From positions 1,798,001-1,862,000 of the forward strand of contig NZ_VFNH01000001.1 in the NCBI RefSeq assembly GCF_006715485.1: DNA of 64,000 bases, written 5' to 3'. Source of the DNA: Herbaspirillum sp. SJZ107. Lineage in GTDB: Bacteria; Pseudomonadota; Gammaproteobacteria; Burkholderiales; Burkholderiaceae_D. The notes under the pieces are model-generated. The model was not told the DNA's origin. It searched no databases and worked only from the letters and a program-made list of their open reading frames with translations. A program made the position numbers and the translations under genes. Shown here one piece after another: positions 1-12,066 of this stretch (within the stretch, counting starts at the first letter, position 1; every line of letters begins with the position of its first letter).

Positions 1-60
1 CGTTTCGGCCGCATCGCCGACGGCATCATGCACTTCGGTGCCAAAGGAACCCTGCCATGA
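1..60 (+). CDS. 3' end of an unidentified upstream CDS (partial)
   Basis: The first 60 bases read open to a TGA at 58-60 and give the C-terminal 19 residues of a protein that begins before the window. The stop overlaps the ATG of the next gene as ATGA, so the two are probably translationally coupled and this gene likely leads the short-chain dehydrogenase/hydrolase operon. The tail is too short to assign a family. The overlap and matching codon usage are the only evidence that it is coding. Confidence 0.6.
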   Translation, partial: RFGRIADGIMHFGAKGTLP

Positions 61-881
61 CGTCTTCCGCACTCAACCTGAACAACCGCGTCGCCGTCGT
101 CACCGGCGCCGGCGGCGGCATCGGCCGCGCCACCGCGCTGGCGCTGGCGCGGCGCGGCTGCCACCTGGCGCTGGCCGACATCGACGACACCGGCGTCCAG
201 GCCACCGCGCGCGACGCCCAGAGCCTGGGCGTGCGCGCGAGTGCGCACCGCCTCGACGTCGCCGACCGCGCCGCCGTCGCCGCCTTCCCGCAACTGGTGG
301 AGAGCGTGCACAAGCGCGTCGACCTGTTGATGAACAACGCCGGCGTGGCACTCGGCGGCACCTTCGAACAGGTGTCCGCCGACGATTTCGACTGGCTGAT
401 GGAGGTCAACTTCCACGCCGTGGTGCGCATGACGCGCGCCTTCCTGCCTAACCTGCACCGCAGCGACGACGGCCGCATCGTCAACGTCTCCAGCATCTAC
501 GGCATCATCACGCCGCCCGGCCAGGCCGCCTACGCCGCCAGCAAGTTCGCGGTGCGCGGCTTTTCCAACGTGCTGCGCAACGAACTCGAAGGCAGCAGCG
601 TCGGCGTGTCGGTGGTGCACCCGGGCGGGGTCGCCACCTCGATCGCGAAGAATGCGCGCATCCCGGCCAGCGCCCCGCGCGAGGAAGTGGAACGCGGCCG
701 CAAGAACATGGAAAAGCTGCTGCGCATGCAGCCGGACGAAGCCGGCGAGATCATCGTGCGCGGCATCGAGAAGCGCCAGGCGCGCATCCTGGTCGGCAGC
801 GACGCCAAGGCCGCGGCGCTACTGGAACGCCTGGCGCCGGTCGGCTACTGGAACCTGCTCAAGAAGGCGATGAAACGATGA
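57..881 (+). CDS. SDR family NAD(P)-dependent oxidoreductase
   Basis: A 274-residue classical short-chain dehydrogenase/reductase with a Rossmann fold. The cofactor motif TGAGGGIG lies at residues 16-23, the structural NNAG at 93-96, and the catalytic set is Ser146, Tyr159 and Lys163 (YAASK). There is no signal peptide, so it is cytosolic. The length is slightly above the usual 250. The C-terminal extension and the context (an alpha/beta hydrolase overlapping by ATGA at 878-881) resemble lipid or ketone-metabolism clusters in which an SDR and a hydrolase act together. That pathway is inferred from neighbours. The substrate cannot be read from the sequence. Confidence 0.9.
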   Translation: MTSSALNLNNRVAVVTGAGGGIGRATALALARRGCHLALADIDDTGVQATARDAQSLGVRASAHRLDVADRAAVAAFPQLVESVHKRVDLLMNNAGVALGGTFEQVSADDFDWLMEVNFHAVVRMTRAFLPNLHRSDDGRIVNVSSIYGIITPPGQAAYAASKFAVRGFSNVLRNELEGSSVGVSVVHPGGVATSIAKNARIPASAPREEVERGRKNMEKLLRMQPDEAGEIIVRGIEKRQARILVGSDAKAAALLERLAPVGYWNLLKKAMKR

Positions 882-1870
882 GCATCGTGCTGACACTCCT
901 CGGTTTCCTGGGCGGCATCGTGGTGGCCGGACTGGCCGGCTGCTGGCTGATCACGCTGGCGCTCAAGCGCAAGGTCGAATCGCTGCTGCCGCCGAAAGGC
1001 CGCTTCGTCGACGTGCCGGGAGCCCGCCTGCACGTGCGCGAGTTCGGCGAGGGGCCGGCAATCCTGATGATCCACGGGCTGGGCGGCCAGATGGCGCACT
1101 TCACCTATGCCGTCACGGCCCGGCTGGCCGGACGCTTCCGCGTGGTGGTGGTCGACCGTCCGGGCAGCGGCTGGTCCGCGGCAAGCGGCGGCGCCGACCT
1201 GTCGACCCAGGCGGCCGCGCTGGCGGCCCTGACCGAGCGCCTGGCCCTGGGCCGGCCGCTGGTGGTCGGCCACTCGCTCGGCGGCGCGGTCGCGCTGGCA
1301 CTGGCGCTGGAGCACCCGGACCGGGTGTCCGGCCTGGCGCTGCTGGCGCCGCTCACCCACATGCCCGAAGGCGACCGCGTCCCGGACGTGTTCAAGGGCC
1401 TGATGGTCCGTTCGGCGCCGCTGCGCACGCTGCTGGCCTGGACCCTGGCCACGCCGCGCTCGATCGGCAAGAGCAAGCAGACCCTGGACCAGGTGTTCGG
1501 CCCGGACAAGGTACCCAACGATTTCGGGATGCGCGGCGGCGGCCTGCTGTCGCTGCGCCCGGCCGCCTACCTGGCGGCGTCGAGCGACCTGCAGGCCCTG
1601 GAGGGGCGCCTGCCGCTGCAGCAGGGGCGCTACGGCGAGCTGCGCCTGCCGCTCGGCATCCTGTTCGGCCGCGACGACCGCATCCTCGACTGGCGCCACA
1701 ACGGCCAGGCGCTGGCGGACAAGGTCGACGGTGCGCGGCTGGAACTGGTCGATGGCGGCCACATGCTGCCGGTGACGAAGCCGGACGCCTGCGTCGCCTT
1801 CATCGAGCAGATGGCGCAGGCCAGCGGCCTCGCCGGCGGTGCTGCCCAACAGGCTGCCGGCGCGCGCTGA
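878..1870 (+). CDS. alpha/beta hydrolase, membrane-anchored
   Basis: A 330-residue alpha/beta-hydrolase-fold protein. Residues 5-28 form one hydrophobic helix, probably an N-terminal membrane anchor. The oxyanion HG motif is at 66-67, the nucleophile elbow GHSLGG has Ser133, the acid is Asp266 or Asp267 in GRDDRI, and the catalytic His is 295 in DGGHMLP. Esterase, lipase or C-C hydrolase activity is possible and motifs alone do not separate these. It overlaps the SDR gene by four bases and is presumably co-transcribed with it. Confidence 0.88.
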   Translation: MSIVLTLLGFLGGIVVAGLAGCWLITLALKRKVESLLPPKGRFVDVPGARLHVREFGEGPAILMIHGLGGQMAHFTYAVTARLAGRFRVVVVDRPGSGWSAASGGADLSTQAAALAALTERLALGRPLVVGHSLGGAVALALALEHPDRVSGLALLAPLTHMPEGDRVPDVFKGLMVRSAPLRTLLAWTLATPRSIGKSKQTLDQVFGPDKVPNDFGMRGGGLLSLRPAAYLAASSDLQALEGRLPLQQGRYGELRLPLGILFGRDDRILDWRHNGQALADKVDGARLELVDGGHMLPVTKPDACVAFIEQMAQASGLAGGAAQQAAGAR

Positions 1871-1897
1871 TTGCGCCGGCTGGGGTAGAGTAGCGCC

Positions 1898-2272
1898 ATG
1901 GACCTCGACCGCATACTCATCGCCACCGGCGCCATCTCCGCCTTCCTCGGCGTCGGCCTCGGCGCTTTCGGCGCACACGGCCTGCGCAAGCGCCTCTCTG
2001 CCGACATGCTGGCGGTATTCGACATCGGCGTGCGCTACCATCTCTACCACGCGCTGGCCCTGCTCGGTGCGGGCGCGGCGGCGTCCCGTTTATCCGCGGG
2101 TGCGCTGGCCGCCGCCGGCGTGCTGTTCGTCGTCGGCACGCTGGTGTTTTCCGGTTCGTTGTACGTGCTGGCCCTGAGCGGCCGCAAATGGCTGGGCGCC
2201 ATCACGCCGCTCGGCGGACTGGCGCTGCTGGCCGGCTGGGCCAGCCTGGCCTGGGCCGCGGCCGGCGCCTGA
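1898..2272 (+). CDS. DUF423 family small membrane protein
   Basis: A 124-residue protein with four predicted hydrophobic helices. It has the DUF423 (YgdD-like) hallmarks: an N-terminal glycine-rich helix followed by GAFGAHGL, then a RYHLYHALALL stretch. The function of this widely conserved inner-membrane family is not established. It follows the hydrolase by 27 bases and may be the last gene of that operon. It ends six bases from the convergent kinase gene, leaving no room for a separate terminator. Confidence 0.85.
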   Translation: MDLDRILIATGAISAFLGVGLGAFGAHGLRKRLSADMLAVFDIGVRYHLYHALALLGAGAAASRLSAGALAAAGVLFVVGTLVFSGSLYVLALSGRKWLGAITPLGGLALLAGWASLAWAAAGA

Positions 2273-2278
2273 TCGGCG

Positions 2279-5200
2279 TCAAGCCGCCGCCGGCGCCAGC
2301 ACTTCCATCAGCGATTGCAGGTTGTAGGGCTTGCGCAGCACCACCGCGTCCGGCCAGTTGTTCACTTCGCCGGTACCGGTGGCAAACACGATACGGATCG
2401 CCGGCGCCAGCGCGCGCGCCTGGGCCGCCAGCAGGTCGCCCGACATCCCCGGCAACATCACGTCGGTGATCAGGAGATCGGAGGATCCCGAGATCAGCGC
2501 CAGCGCCCGTTCGGCGTCGGCCGCCTCCGCCACCTCGTGGCCCAGGTGGCGCAGCAGCGCGGCGGTTGCCTCGCGGATGTCGTCCTCGTCCTCGACCAGC
2601 ACGATGCGCAGGCGTTCCGTGTTTGCGGCGGCCCCTGGAGGCGGCACCGGTGCGGCGGCTGCCGGCTGCGCCCTGCCGCGCCCGGCCGCGATCACCTGGC
2701 GGATGCGCCGTGCCAGGCTTTCGCGCGTGTACGGCTTGCCCAGCAGTTCGACCCCGGGGTCGAGGCGGCCGCCGTGCACGATCGCGTTCTCGGTATAGCC
2801 GGAGGTGAACAGCACCGCCAGGTTGGGCAGCCGCTCGCGCGCCATGCGCGCCAGCTCCGGACTGCGCAGGGTGCCGGGCATGACCACGTCGGTGAACAGC
2901 ACGTCGATCGGCACGCCGGATTCCACCACCGCCAGCGCGCTGGCCGCATCGGCCGCCTTCAGCACGCGGTAGCCGAGCGCGGTCAGCATCTCGACCACGG
3001 TGGCGCGCACCGCCTCGTCGTCCTCGGCCACCAGGATGGTCTCGCTGCCGCCCACGGCCTGCTGCGGCTCGAGCGCGCCGACCGCCTCTTCGGTGGCCAG
3101 GGTGCGCGGCAGGTAGATCTTGACCGTGGTGCCCTGCCCGGCTTCGCTGTAGATCTTGACGTGGCCGCCGGACTGCTTGACGAAGCCGTACACCATCGAC
3201 AGCCCGAGGCCGCTGCCCTTGCCTTCTTCCTTGGTCGAGAAGAAGGGTTCGAAGGCCTTGGCCAGCACCTCGGGCGCCATGCCGGTGCCGGTATCGGTCA
3301 CGGCCAGCATCACGTACTGACCGGGCGTCACCTCGGCGTGCGAGCGGCAATACAGGTCGTCCAGCACGGCGTTGTTGGCCTCGATCGTCAGCCGGCCCGC
3401 CGCCATGCCGCCGGCGCTCATCGCGTCGCGCGCGTTGATCGCCAGGTTCAGCAGCGCATTCTCGAGCTGGGCGACGTCGATCGCGGTATTCCACAACCCG
3501 CCCGAGATCACCAGCTCGACCTCGATCTCTTCGCCCAGCGAGCGGCGCAGCATGTCTTCCATGCCGATCACCACGCGGCTGAGCTTGACCACGCGCGGCT
3601 CCAGGGGCTGGCGGCGCCCGAAAGCGAGCAGGTAGCTGGCCAGCTTGGCGCCCTTTTCCACCGCCGAACGCGCGTTCGCGATCCAGCGCTGCAGGCTGGG
3701 GCCGTCGCCGTCCATCTCCATCAGCTGCAAATTGCCGGAAATGATCTGCAGCAGGTTGTTGAAGTCGTGCGCGACGCCGCCGGTGAGCTTGCCGATGGTC
3801 TCCATCTTCTGTGCCTGCTGCAGCGCCAGCTCGGTGCGGCGGATCTGCTCGGCCTGTTCGCGATCGGCTGTGATGTCGCGCCCGATCGCGTGGATGAGAC
3901 CGGCGTCCGGCGCGGCATTCCACGACAGCAGGCACCAGCTGCCATCCTTGCGCCGCAGGCGGCTCTCGACCTTGTGGATCGATTGGCCACGGCCCAGCAG
4001 GGCCATCTGGGCGACGACGGCGCCACGGTCTTCCGGGTGCACCAGCTCCAGGTGGTTGCGGCCGACGATATCGGCCTCGCTCCAGCCGAGCAGCGCGCCG
4101 AAGGCCGGGCTGACCGCCTGCACGATGCCGTCGAAACCGGCCACCATCATGATGTCCTTCGACAGGCGCCACATGCGGTCGCGTTCCGCGGTGCGCTGTG
4201 CCACCGCCTGCTCGAGGCCGGCGTTGAGCTGGGCCAGCGAGCGCGCGGACTGCTTCTGCTGTTCGATATCGGTGTTGGTGCCGATCCAGTACAGCACCTT
4301 GCCGCCGGCTTCGCGCACCGGCACCGCGCGCGACAGGTGCCAGCGGTAGGCGCCGTCGCGTGCGCGCAGGCGCAGCTCGGCCTCGAACGCGCCGCCGCCT
4401 GCCACCGCGGTTGCCCAGCGCGTGGTCAGGCTCCGTAGATCCTCGGGATGCACCATTGCCGTCCAGCCGATGCCGGCCAGCCGCGCCGGCGCCAGGCCGC
4501 TGTAGTCGACTGCGCGCTCGTTGAACCAGTCGGCGTGGCCATCCGGGTCCGTGGTCCAGACCTGGTGCGGCATGGCCTGGGCGAAGGTGCGGAACTTGGC
4601 TTCGCCGGCACGCTCCGCGCGTTCGGCGCGCACCCGTTCGGTCACGTCGCTGCCCTGCACGAAGATGCCGAACACCTCGCCGTCGGCGCCGCGCAGTGGC
4701 TGGCACACGAAGTCGACGAACACCTGGCGGCGATTGCCGCAAGGTTCGGCCAGCCACAGCTCGCGCGCCTGGGCTGCATGGGCGGTGCCGCTGCGGTACA
4801 CCCGGTCCAGCAAGCCGATCACGCCCTGCGGCAGCGTCTCCGGCAGTGCCTCGCGCACCGGTTTGCCGACCAGCGGACGGCCGCTCACCAGCGCCATCGA
4901 GGCCGCGTTGGCAAGCTGGAACACGTGGTCCGGCCCCGCCAGCTGCAGCATGAAGCCGGGGGCCTGCTCGAACATCGCCTGCAGCCGGTCGCGCTCGCCG
5001 TCGCGGTAGCGCTGCGCGGCCACTTTATCGGTGGTCTCGATCACCCAGGCGATCACGCCGAGTACGCTGCCGTTTTGGTCGACGATGGGCGAGTAATCGA
5101 GGTTCAGGAAGGCCGGTTCGATGCGGCCGCCACGGCTCAGCGGCATTTCCTGGTCGCGGTAGGACAGTGTGCCGCCGGCCATGCCGACCTTCATCACGTG

Positions 5201-5518
5201 GTCGTTGAAGGCCGCGGCTTCGGGCCAGCCGTCGCGCACCGGCATGCCGAGCAGCGCCGGATGGCGTTCGGCGGCGATGTCGGCGTAGCCCTGGTTATAG
5301 ATCATCACGCCTTCGTCGCCCCATAAGGTGACGCAAGGCAGCGCCGAGCGCAGGACCAGCTCGACCGTGGCATGCACGACGGCCGGCCAGCGCGAGACCG
5401 GCCCCAGGCAAGTGCCGGCCCAGTCGTATTGATCGATGAGCTCGCCCAGCTGGCCGCTGAACGTCCCGAAGGTCCTGGCAGGCGCCGCTACTTCTGTCAA
5501 CATCTTGTCACTGTGCAT
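2279..5518 (-). CDS. multi-PAS hybrid sensor histidine kinase with two receiver domains
   Basis: About 1079 residues with no transmembrane segment, so probably a cytoplasmic sensor. Approximate order: N-terminal PAS-like domain 35-165, three more PAS domains to about 560, HisKA with phospho-acceptor His in GGVAHDFNN, an ATPase domain ending in GKGSGLGLSMVYG, then two receiver domains (about 817-930 and 962-1075) with aspartates in FTDVVMPG and ITDVMLPG. The tandem receivers suggest a phosphorelay. The frame is open to a TTG at 5572, but the ATG at 5518 follows AAGG at a good distance and is preferred. No partner regulator gene is adjacent, so the target is unknown. Confidence 0.88.
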   Translation of the reverse strand: MHSDKMLTEVAAPARTFGTFSGQLGELIDQYDWAGTCLGPVSRWPAVVHATVELVLRSALPCVTLWGDEGVMIYNQGYADIAAERHPALLGMPVRDGWPEAAAFNDHVMKVGMAGGTLSYRDQEMPLSRGGRIEPAFLNLDYSPIVDQNGSVLGVIAWVIETTDKVAAQRYRDGERDRLQAMFEQAPGFMLQLAGPDHVFQLANAASMALVSGRPLVGKPVREALPETLPQGVIGLLDRVYRSGTAHAAQARELWLAEPCGNRRQVFVDFVCQPLRGADGEVFGIFVQGSDVTERVRAERAERAGEAKFRTFAQAMPHQVWTTDPDGHADWFNERAVDYSGLAPARLAGIGWTAMVHPEDLRSLTTRWATAVAGGGAFEAELRLRARDGAYRWHLSRAVPVREAGGKVLYWIGTNTDIEQQKQSARSLAQLNAGLEQAVAQRTAERDRMWRLSKDIMMVAGFDGIVQAVSPAFGALLGWSEADIVGRNHLELVHPEDRGAVVAQMALLGRGQSIHKVESRLRRKDGSWCLLSWNAAPDAGLIHAIGRDITADREQAEQIRRTELALQQAQKMETIGKLTGGVAHDFNNLLQIISGNLQLMEMDGDGPSLQRWIANARSAVEKGAKLASYLLAFGRRQPLEPRVVKLSRVVIGMEDMLRRSLGEEIEVELVISGGLWNTAIDVAQLENALLNLAINARDAMSAGGMAAGRLTIEANNAVLDDLYCRSHAEVTPGQYVMLAVTDTGTGMAPEVLAKAFEPFFSTKEEGKGSGLGLSMVYGFVKQSGGHVKIYSEAGQGTTVKIYLPRTLATEEAVGALEPQQAVGGSETILVAEDDEAVRATVVEMLTALGYRVLKAADAASALAVVESGVPIDVLFTDVVMPGTLRSPELARMARERLPNLAVLFTSGYTENAIVHGGRLDPGVELLGKPYTRESLARRIRQVIAAGRGRAQPAAAAPVPPPGAAANTERLRIVLVEDEDDIREATAALLRHLGHEVAEAADAERALALISGSSDLLITDVMLPGMSGDLLAAQARALAPAIRIVFATGTGEVNNWPDAVVLRKPYNLQSLMEVLAPAAA

Positions 5519-7053
<1,535 letters not shown>

Positions 7054-8127
7054 GTGAAACGCGACATCGATAAAGACGCGGTTGCCGAGGATGCAGCCGC
7101 GCAGGAGACCAAGACCGTGCCCATGACGATGATCCAGGCGCTGCGCTCGGCCATGGACGTCATGATGGAACGCGACGACAACGTGGTCGTCTACGGCCAG
7201 GACGTCGGCTATTTCGGCGGCGTGTTCCGCGTCACCGATGGCCTGCAGGCCAAGTACGGCAAGCAGCGCGCCTTCGACGCCCCGATTTCCGAGGGCGGCA
7301 TCGTCGGCACCGCGGTCGGCATGGCCGCCTACGGGCTGCGCCCGGTGATCGAGATCCAGTTCGCCGACTATTTCTATCCGGCGACCGACCAGATCGTGTC
7401 CGAAGCGGCGCGCCTGCGCTACCGCTCGGCCGGCGACTTCACGTCGCCGCTGACGATCCGCATGCCCTGCGGCGGCGGCATCTACGGCGGCCAGACCCAC
7501 AGCCAGAGCCCCGAAGCCTTTTTCACCCACGTGTGCGGCCTGCGCACAGTGATGCCGTCGAACCCGTACGATGCGAAAGGCTTGCTGATCGCCTCGATCG
7601 AGAACAACGACCCGGTGATCTTCCTGGAACCGAAGCGCCTGTACAACGGTCCCTTCGACGGCCACCACGACCGCCCGGTCGTGTCCTGGTCCAAGCACGA
7701 GATGGGCAAGGTGCCCGAAGGTTACTACACGGTCCCGCTGGACAAGGCGGCCGTGTTCCGTCCCGGGGCCGACCTGACCGTGCTCACCTACGGCACCATG
7801 GTCTGGGTGTCGGAAGCGGCGGCCAACGAAACCGGCATCGACGCCGAGATCATCGACCTGCGCACCCTGTGGCCGCTCGACCTCGACACCATCGTCGAAT
7901 CGGTGAAAAAGACCGGCCGCTGCGTGATCGTCCACGAAGCGACGCGCACTAGCGGCTTCGGCGCCGAACTGGCGGCGCTGGTGCAGGAACACTGCTTCTA
8001 CCAGCTGGAAGCGCCGATCGAGCGCGTCACCGGCTGGGACACGCCCTACCCGCACGCCCAGGAATGGGCCTACTTCCCGGGACCGGACCGCGTGGGCGCG
8101 GCATTCAAACGTGCGATGGAGGCGTAA
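7054..8127 (+). CDS. bkdA2: branched-chain 2-oxoacid dehydrogenase E1 component, beta subunit
   Basis: A transketolase-like E1 beta subunit of 357 residues if translation starts at the GTG directly abutting the alpha stop codon. An ATG at 7123 gives a 334-residue protein starting at MTMIQALRSAMDVM, which is closer to the usual family N-terminus, so the start is uncertain. Characteristic segments are GQDVGYFGGVF, the cofactor-region EGGIVGTAVGMA, and the C-terminal transketolase domain with DLRTLWPLD. It forms the alpha2beta2 E1 heterotetramer with the upstream product. Confidence 0.93.
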   Translation: MKRDIDKDAVAEDAAAQETKTVPMTMIQALRSAMDVMMERDDNVVVYGQDVGYFGGVFRVTDGLQAKYGKQRAFDAPISEGGIVGTAVGMAAYGLRPVIEIQFADYFYPATDQIVSEAARLRYRSAGDFTSPLTIRMPCGGGIYGGQTHSQSPEAFFTHVCGLRTVMPSNPYDAKGLLIASIENNDPVIFLEPKRLYNGPFDGHHDRPVVSWSKHEMGKVPEGYYTVPLDKAAVFRPGADLTVLTYGTMVWVSEAAANETGIDAEIIDLRTLWPLDLDTIVESVKKTGRCVIVHEATRTSGFGAELAALVQEHCFYQLEAPIERVTGWDTPYPHAQEWAYFPGPDRVGAAFKRAMEA

Positions 8128-8130
8128 GCG

Positions 8131-9516
8131 ATGGGCATTCATGTGATCAAGATGCCCGACCTGGGCGAAGGCATCGCGGAAGTGGAAGTGGTGGCCTGGC
8201 GCGTGCAGCCGGGCGACGCCGTCACGGAAGACCAGGTGCTGGCCGACGTCATGACCGACAAGGCGACCGTCGAGATTCCGTCGCCGGTGCACGGCACCGT
8301 CACGGCGTTGGGCGGCAAGGTCGGCGAATCGCTGGCGGTGGGCGCGGAGCTGATCCGGCTCGAGATCGAAGGGGCCGGCAATATGGCCGCCGCGGCGCAG
8401 CATGCGCATCAGGCCACCGCGCAGGCTGCACAGCACGCTGCGGCCGCCGAGCCGGCGTCGCAGGCGGACCTGGCGCCGAACCGGGTCGGTCCGGACATGG
8501 GCACCAAGGCCGCCGCGCAGCCGGCGGCCGCCACCCCGGCACCGGCGGCCGTGGCGCGTGAGCCGGCCGCTACCCGCAGCACGGGTGCACCACGCAGCGC
8601 GCAGCCGCAGCGCCCGGCCTTCCGTGCCGAGGGCGACAAGCCGATGGCCGCGCCGGCAGTGCGCAAGCGCGCCTGGGACCTGGGCATCGAGCTGCAGTAC
8701 GTGGCCGGCAGCGGCCCCGCCGGGCGCATCACGCATGCCGACCTGGATGCGCACGTGGCCGGCCGCGGCCGCGCATCGCGCGCCGGCGGCCATGCCGACG
8801 AGCGCTACGCCGAGCTGTCCGGCGAAGAAGCGGTGCCGGTCATCGGCCTGCGCCGCAAGATTGCCGAGAAGATGCAGCAGGCCAAGCGCCAGATCCCGCA
8901 CTTCACCTATGTCGAGGAAGTCGACGTCACCGAACTGGAAGCGCTGCGCAACCAGCTCAACGCCCGCTACGGGGCCGAGCGCGGCAAGCTGACGCTGCTG
9001 CCGCTGCTGATGCGCGCGGTGGTCCTGGCCGTGCGCCAGTTCCCGGAAGTGAATGCGCGTTACGACGATGTCGCCAATGTGGTCACGCGCTACCAGCCGG
9101 TCCACCTCGGCATCGCGACCCAGACCGAGGCCGGCCTGATGGTGCCGGTGGTGCGCAACGCCGAGGCGCGCGACCCGTGGGCCAGCGCGGCCGAGATCAT
9201 GCGCCTGGCGGAAGCCGCGCGCACCGGCAAGGCGGCGCGCGACGAGCTGTCCGGCTCGACCATCACCATCACCAGCCTGGGGCCGCTGGGCGGCATCGTC
9301 CACACCCCGGTGATCAACCATCCGGAAGTGGCGATCGTCGGCGTCAACAAGATCGTCGAGCGGCCGGTGGTGCGTAACGGCGGCATGGTGGCACGCAAGA
9401 TGATGAACCTGTCGTCCTCGTTCGACCACCGCGTGATCGACGGCATGGTGGCGGCCGAATTCATCGGGGCGATCCGCGGCTACCTCGAGTGCCCGGCGAC
9501 CCTGTTCGTGGAATGA
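8131..9516 (+). CDS. bkdB: branched-chain 2-oxoacid dehydrogenase E2, dihydrolipoyllysine acyltransferase
   Basis: A 461-residue E2 core enzyme. The N-terminal lipoyl domain carries Lys44 in the [10 protein letters not shown] motif. An Ala/Pro-rich linker covers roughly 80-170, the peripheral subunit-binding domain about 172-210 ([10 protein letters not shown] to HADLDAHV), and the C-terminal catalytic acyltransferase domain ends with the active-site HRVIDG motif. One lipoyl domain is normal for branched-chain E2. It transfers the acyl group to CoA and scaffolds E1 and E3. It starts three bases after the E1 beta stop. Confidence 0.95.
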   Translation: MGIHVIKMPDLGEGIAEVEVVAWRVQPGDAVTEDQVLADVMTDKATVEIPSPVHGTVTALGGKVGESLAVGAELIRLEIEGAGNMAAAAQHAHQATAQAAQHAAAAEPASQADLAPNRVGPDMGTKAAAQPAAATPAPAAVAREPAATRSTGAPRSAQPQRPAFRAEGDKPMAAPAVRKRAWDLGIELQYVAGSGPAGRITHADLDAHVAGRGRASRAGGHADERYAELSGEEAVPVIGLRRKIAEKMQQAKRQIPHFTYVEEVDVTELEALRNQLNARYGAERGKLTLLPLLMRAVVLAVRQFPEVNARYDDVANVVTRYQPVHLGIATQTEAGLMVPVVRNAEARDPWASAAEIMRLAEAARTGKAARDELSGSTITITSLGPLGGIVHTPVINHPEVAIVGVNKIVERPVVRNGGMVARKMMNLSSSFDHRVIDGMVAAEFIGAIRGYLECPATLFVE

Positions 9517-9526
9517 GGTGACGCGC

Positions 9527-10939
<1,413 letters not shown>

Positions 10940-10940
10940 A

Positions 10941-10971
10941 AGCAGGGTGGGCACGGCGTGCCCACCCTGCT
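10941..10971. terminator. bidirectional hairpin terminator between lpdA and the small KGRNYD gene
   Basis: Fourteen perfectly paired bases, AGCAGGGTGGGCAC (10941-10954) with its complement at 10958-10971, and a three-base loop. The convergent genes end at 10939 and 10991. The run of A before the stem gives a T-tract for the minus strand, and TTCC follows on the plus strand, so it can serve both directions. Confidence 0.85.
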
Positions 10972-10990
10972 TCCTTCGGCTAGCCGCCGC

Positions 10991-11350
10991 TTATTTCTGT
11001 TTCTGGTCGTTCAAGGCATCGCCTTCCGGACGCGCATCGCCGGCCGATTGGCGGCTGCCTGCATTCCCGGTGCTGAGGCTGCCGATGCCGGCCATGCCGG
11101 TCTGGATCTCGCCGGCTTCCTCGCGGATGAAACCGCTATCCTGGTCCGAGCCGTCGCTCAGCAGGTCGTCGGTACGCACGTCGGCCTGGGCATTCCCGCT
11201 GCCCGCCAGCTGGTTGTTGCCGGCCTCGGCCATGCGGCCGACGTCGCCCGTGCCGCCGGCGCCCATGGTGCCGACCGAGGTGCTGCCCTGCTTGGTGACG
11301 TTGTCGTAGTTGCGGCCTTTGGCGTCCTTGCCTTCGCTTTGCATCGACAT
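10991..11350 (-). CDS. small hydrophilic KGRNYD-motif protein A, function unknown
   Basis: A 119-residue protein with no hydrophobic segment, rich in Gly, Ser, Asp, Gln and Asn, and probably disordered. The start at 11350 is fixed by a strong AAAGGAG site upstream; the open frame runs on to 11530 without signals. KGRNYD occupies residues 11-16, and the body holds Gly/Thr-rich stretches and a short acidic segment ending in NDQKQK. A second gene at 59724-59999 encodes a protein with the same motif near its N-terminus and similar composition, so they look like paralogues. A promoter is visible at 11385-11412. I do not recognise a characterised family; a stress-related role is only a guess. Confidence 0.75.
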   Translation of the reverse strand: MSMQSEGKDAKGRNYDNVTKQGSTSVGTMGAGGTGDVGRMAEAGNNQLAGSGNAQADVRTDDLLSDGSDQDSGFIREEAGEIQTGMAGIGSLSTGNAGSRQSAGDARPEGDALNDQKQK

Positions 11351-11384
11351 GATGATCTCCTTTGCATGAATTTTCTTGCCATTC

Positions 11385-11412
11385 ATGATAGACCGCCTGG
11401 CAAGAATGGCAA
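11385..11412 (-). promoter_or_regulatory. promoter of KGRNYD gene A with shared CCGATTGCC element
   Basis: On the minus strand TTGCCA (11412-11407) is followed after 16 bases by TATCAT (11390-11385). The -35 lies inside CCGATTGCC (11416-11408), and the same nine bases occur at the same distance from the -10 of the paralogue at 59724. Confidence 0.6.
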
Positions 11413-11496
11413 TCGGCACGCGCCTGGCCGCCTTGTAGGAGTGGTCGGGCGCGGATGTGCTATAAAACGCATGCCTAGACTGCCAAGAACACAACA

Positions 11497-12066
11497 ATGA
11501 CCGCACCCGACATCCTCGTCCTGTACGCACACCCTGCCCCGCAACGCTCCCCGGTCAACCGCCGCCTGGCCGACGCCGCGCGCGCCATCCCCGGCGTCGC
11601 CGTCCAGGACCTGTACGAGCTGTATCCCGATTTCGACATCGACCCCGACCATGAACGCAGCCTGCTGGCGGCGGCCCACCTGGTGGTGTTCATGCACCCG
11701 ATCCGCTGGTACGGCATGCCCTCGATGCTGAAGGAATGGATGGACGTGGTGCTGCGGCCCGGCTGGGCCTACGGCCAGGGCGACTGCGCCCTGCGCGGCA
11801 AGGGCTGCTGGCTGGTGACCACCACCGGCAGCGGGGCCGACGCCTTCCAGGCCGGCGCGCTGCACGGCCATCCGTTCGACGCCTTCCTGCTGCCGATCCG
11901 CCAGGCCGCGGCGCTGTGCGGCATGGACTGGCTGGCGCCGCTGGTACTGCACGGCGCCGCCGACGCATCCGAGGCCGTGCTCGAGGCCCACGTGCATGAA
12001 TTCACGCGCCGCCTGGCCGGCTACGCGAGCCAGGCCGCCATGAAGGAGGTCCGCCATGGAGCATAG
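11497..12066 (+). CDS. KefF/MdaB-like NAD(P)H-dependent flavin oxidoreductase
   Basis: A 189-residue flavodoxin-fold quinone reductase of the NQO1/MdaB/KefF type. It begins with a strand ending in YAHPAP and contains the signature HPIRWYGMPSMLKEWMDVVL, typical of KefF and KefG ancillary subunits. It is cytosolic and FMN- or FAD-dependent. The last 11 bases overlap the start of a KefB/KefC-type antiporter, which argues that it activates that antiporter or protects against the electrophiles that open it. That role is inferred from E. coli KefF/KefC. Confidence 0.88.
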   Translation: MTAPDILVLYAHPAPQRSPVNRRLADAARAIPGVAVQDLYELYPDFDIDPDHERSLLAAAHLVVFMHPIRWYGMPSMLKEWMDVVLRPGWAYGQGDCALRGKGCWLVTTTGSGADAFQAGALHGHPFDAFLLPIRQAAALCGMDWLAPLVLHGAADASEAVLEAHVHEFTRRLAGYASQAAMKEVRHGA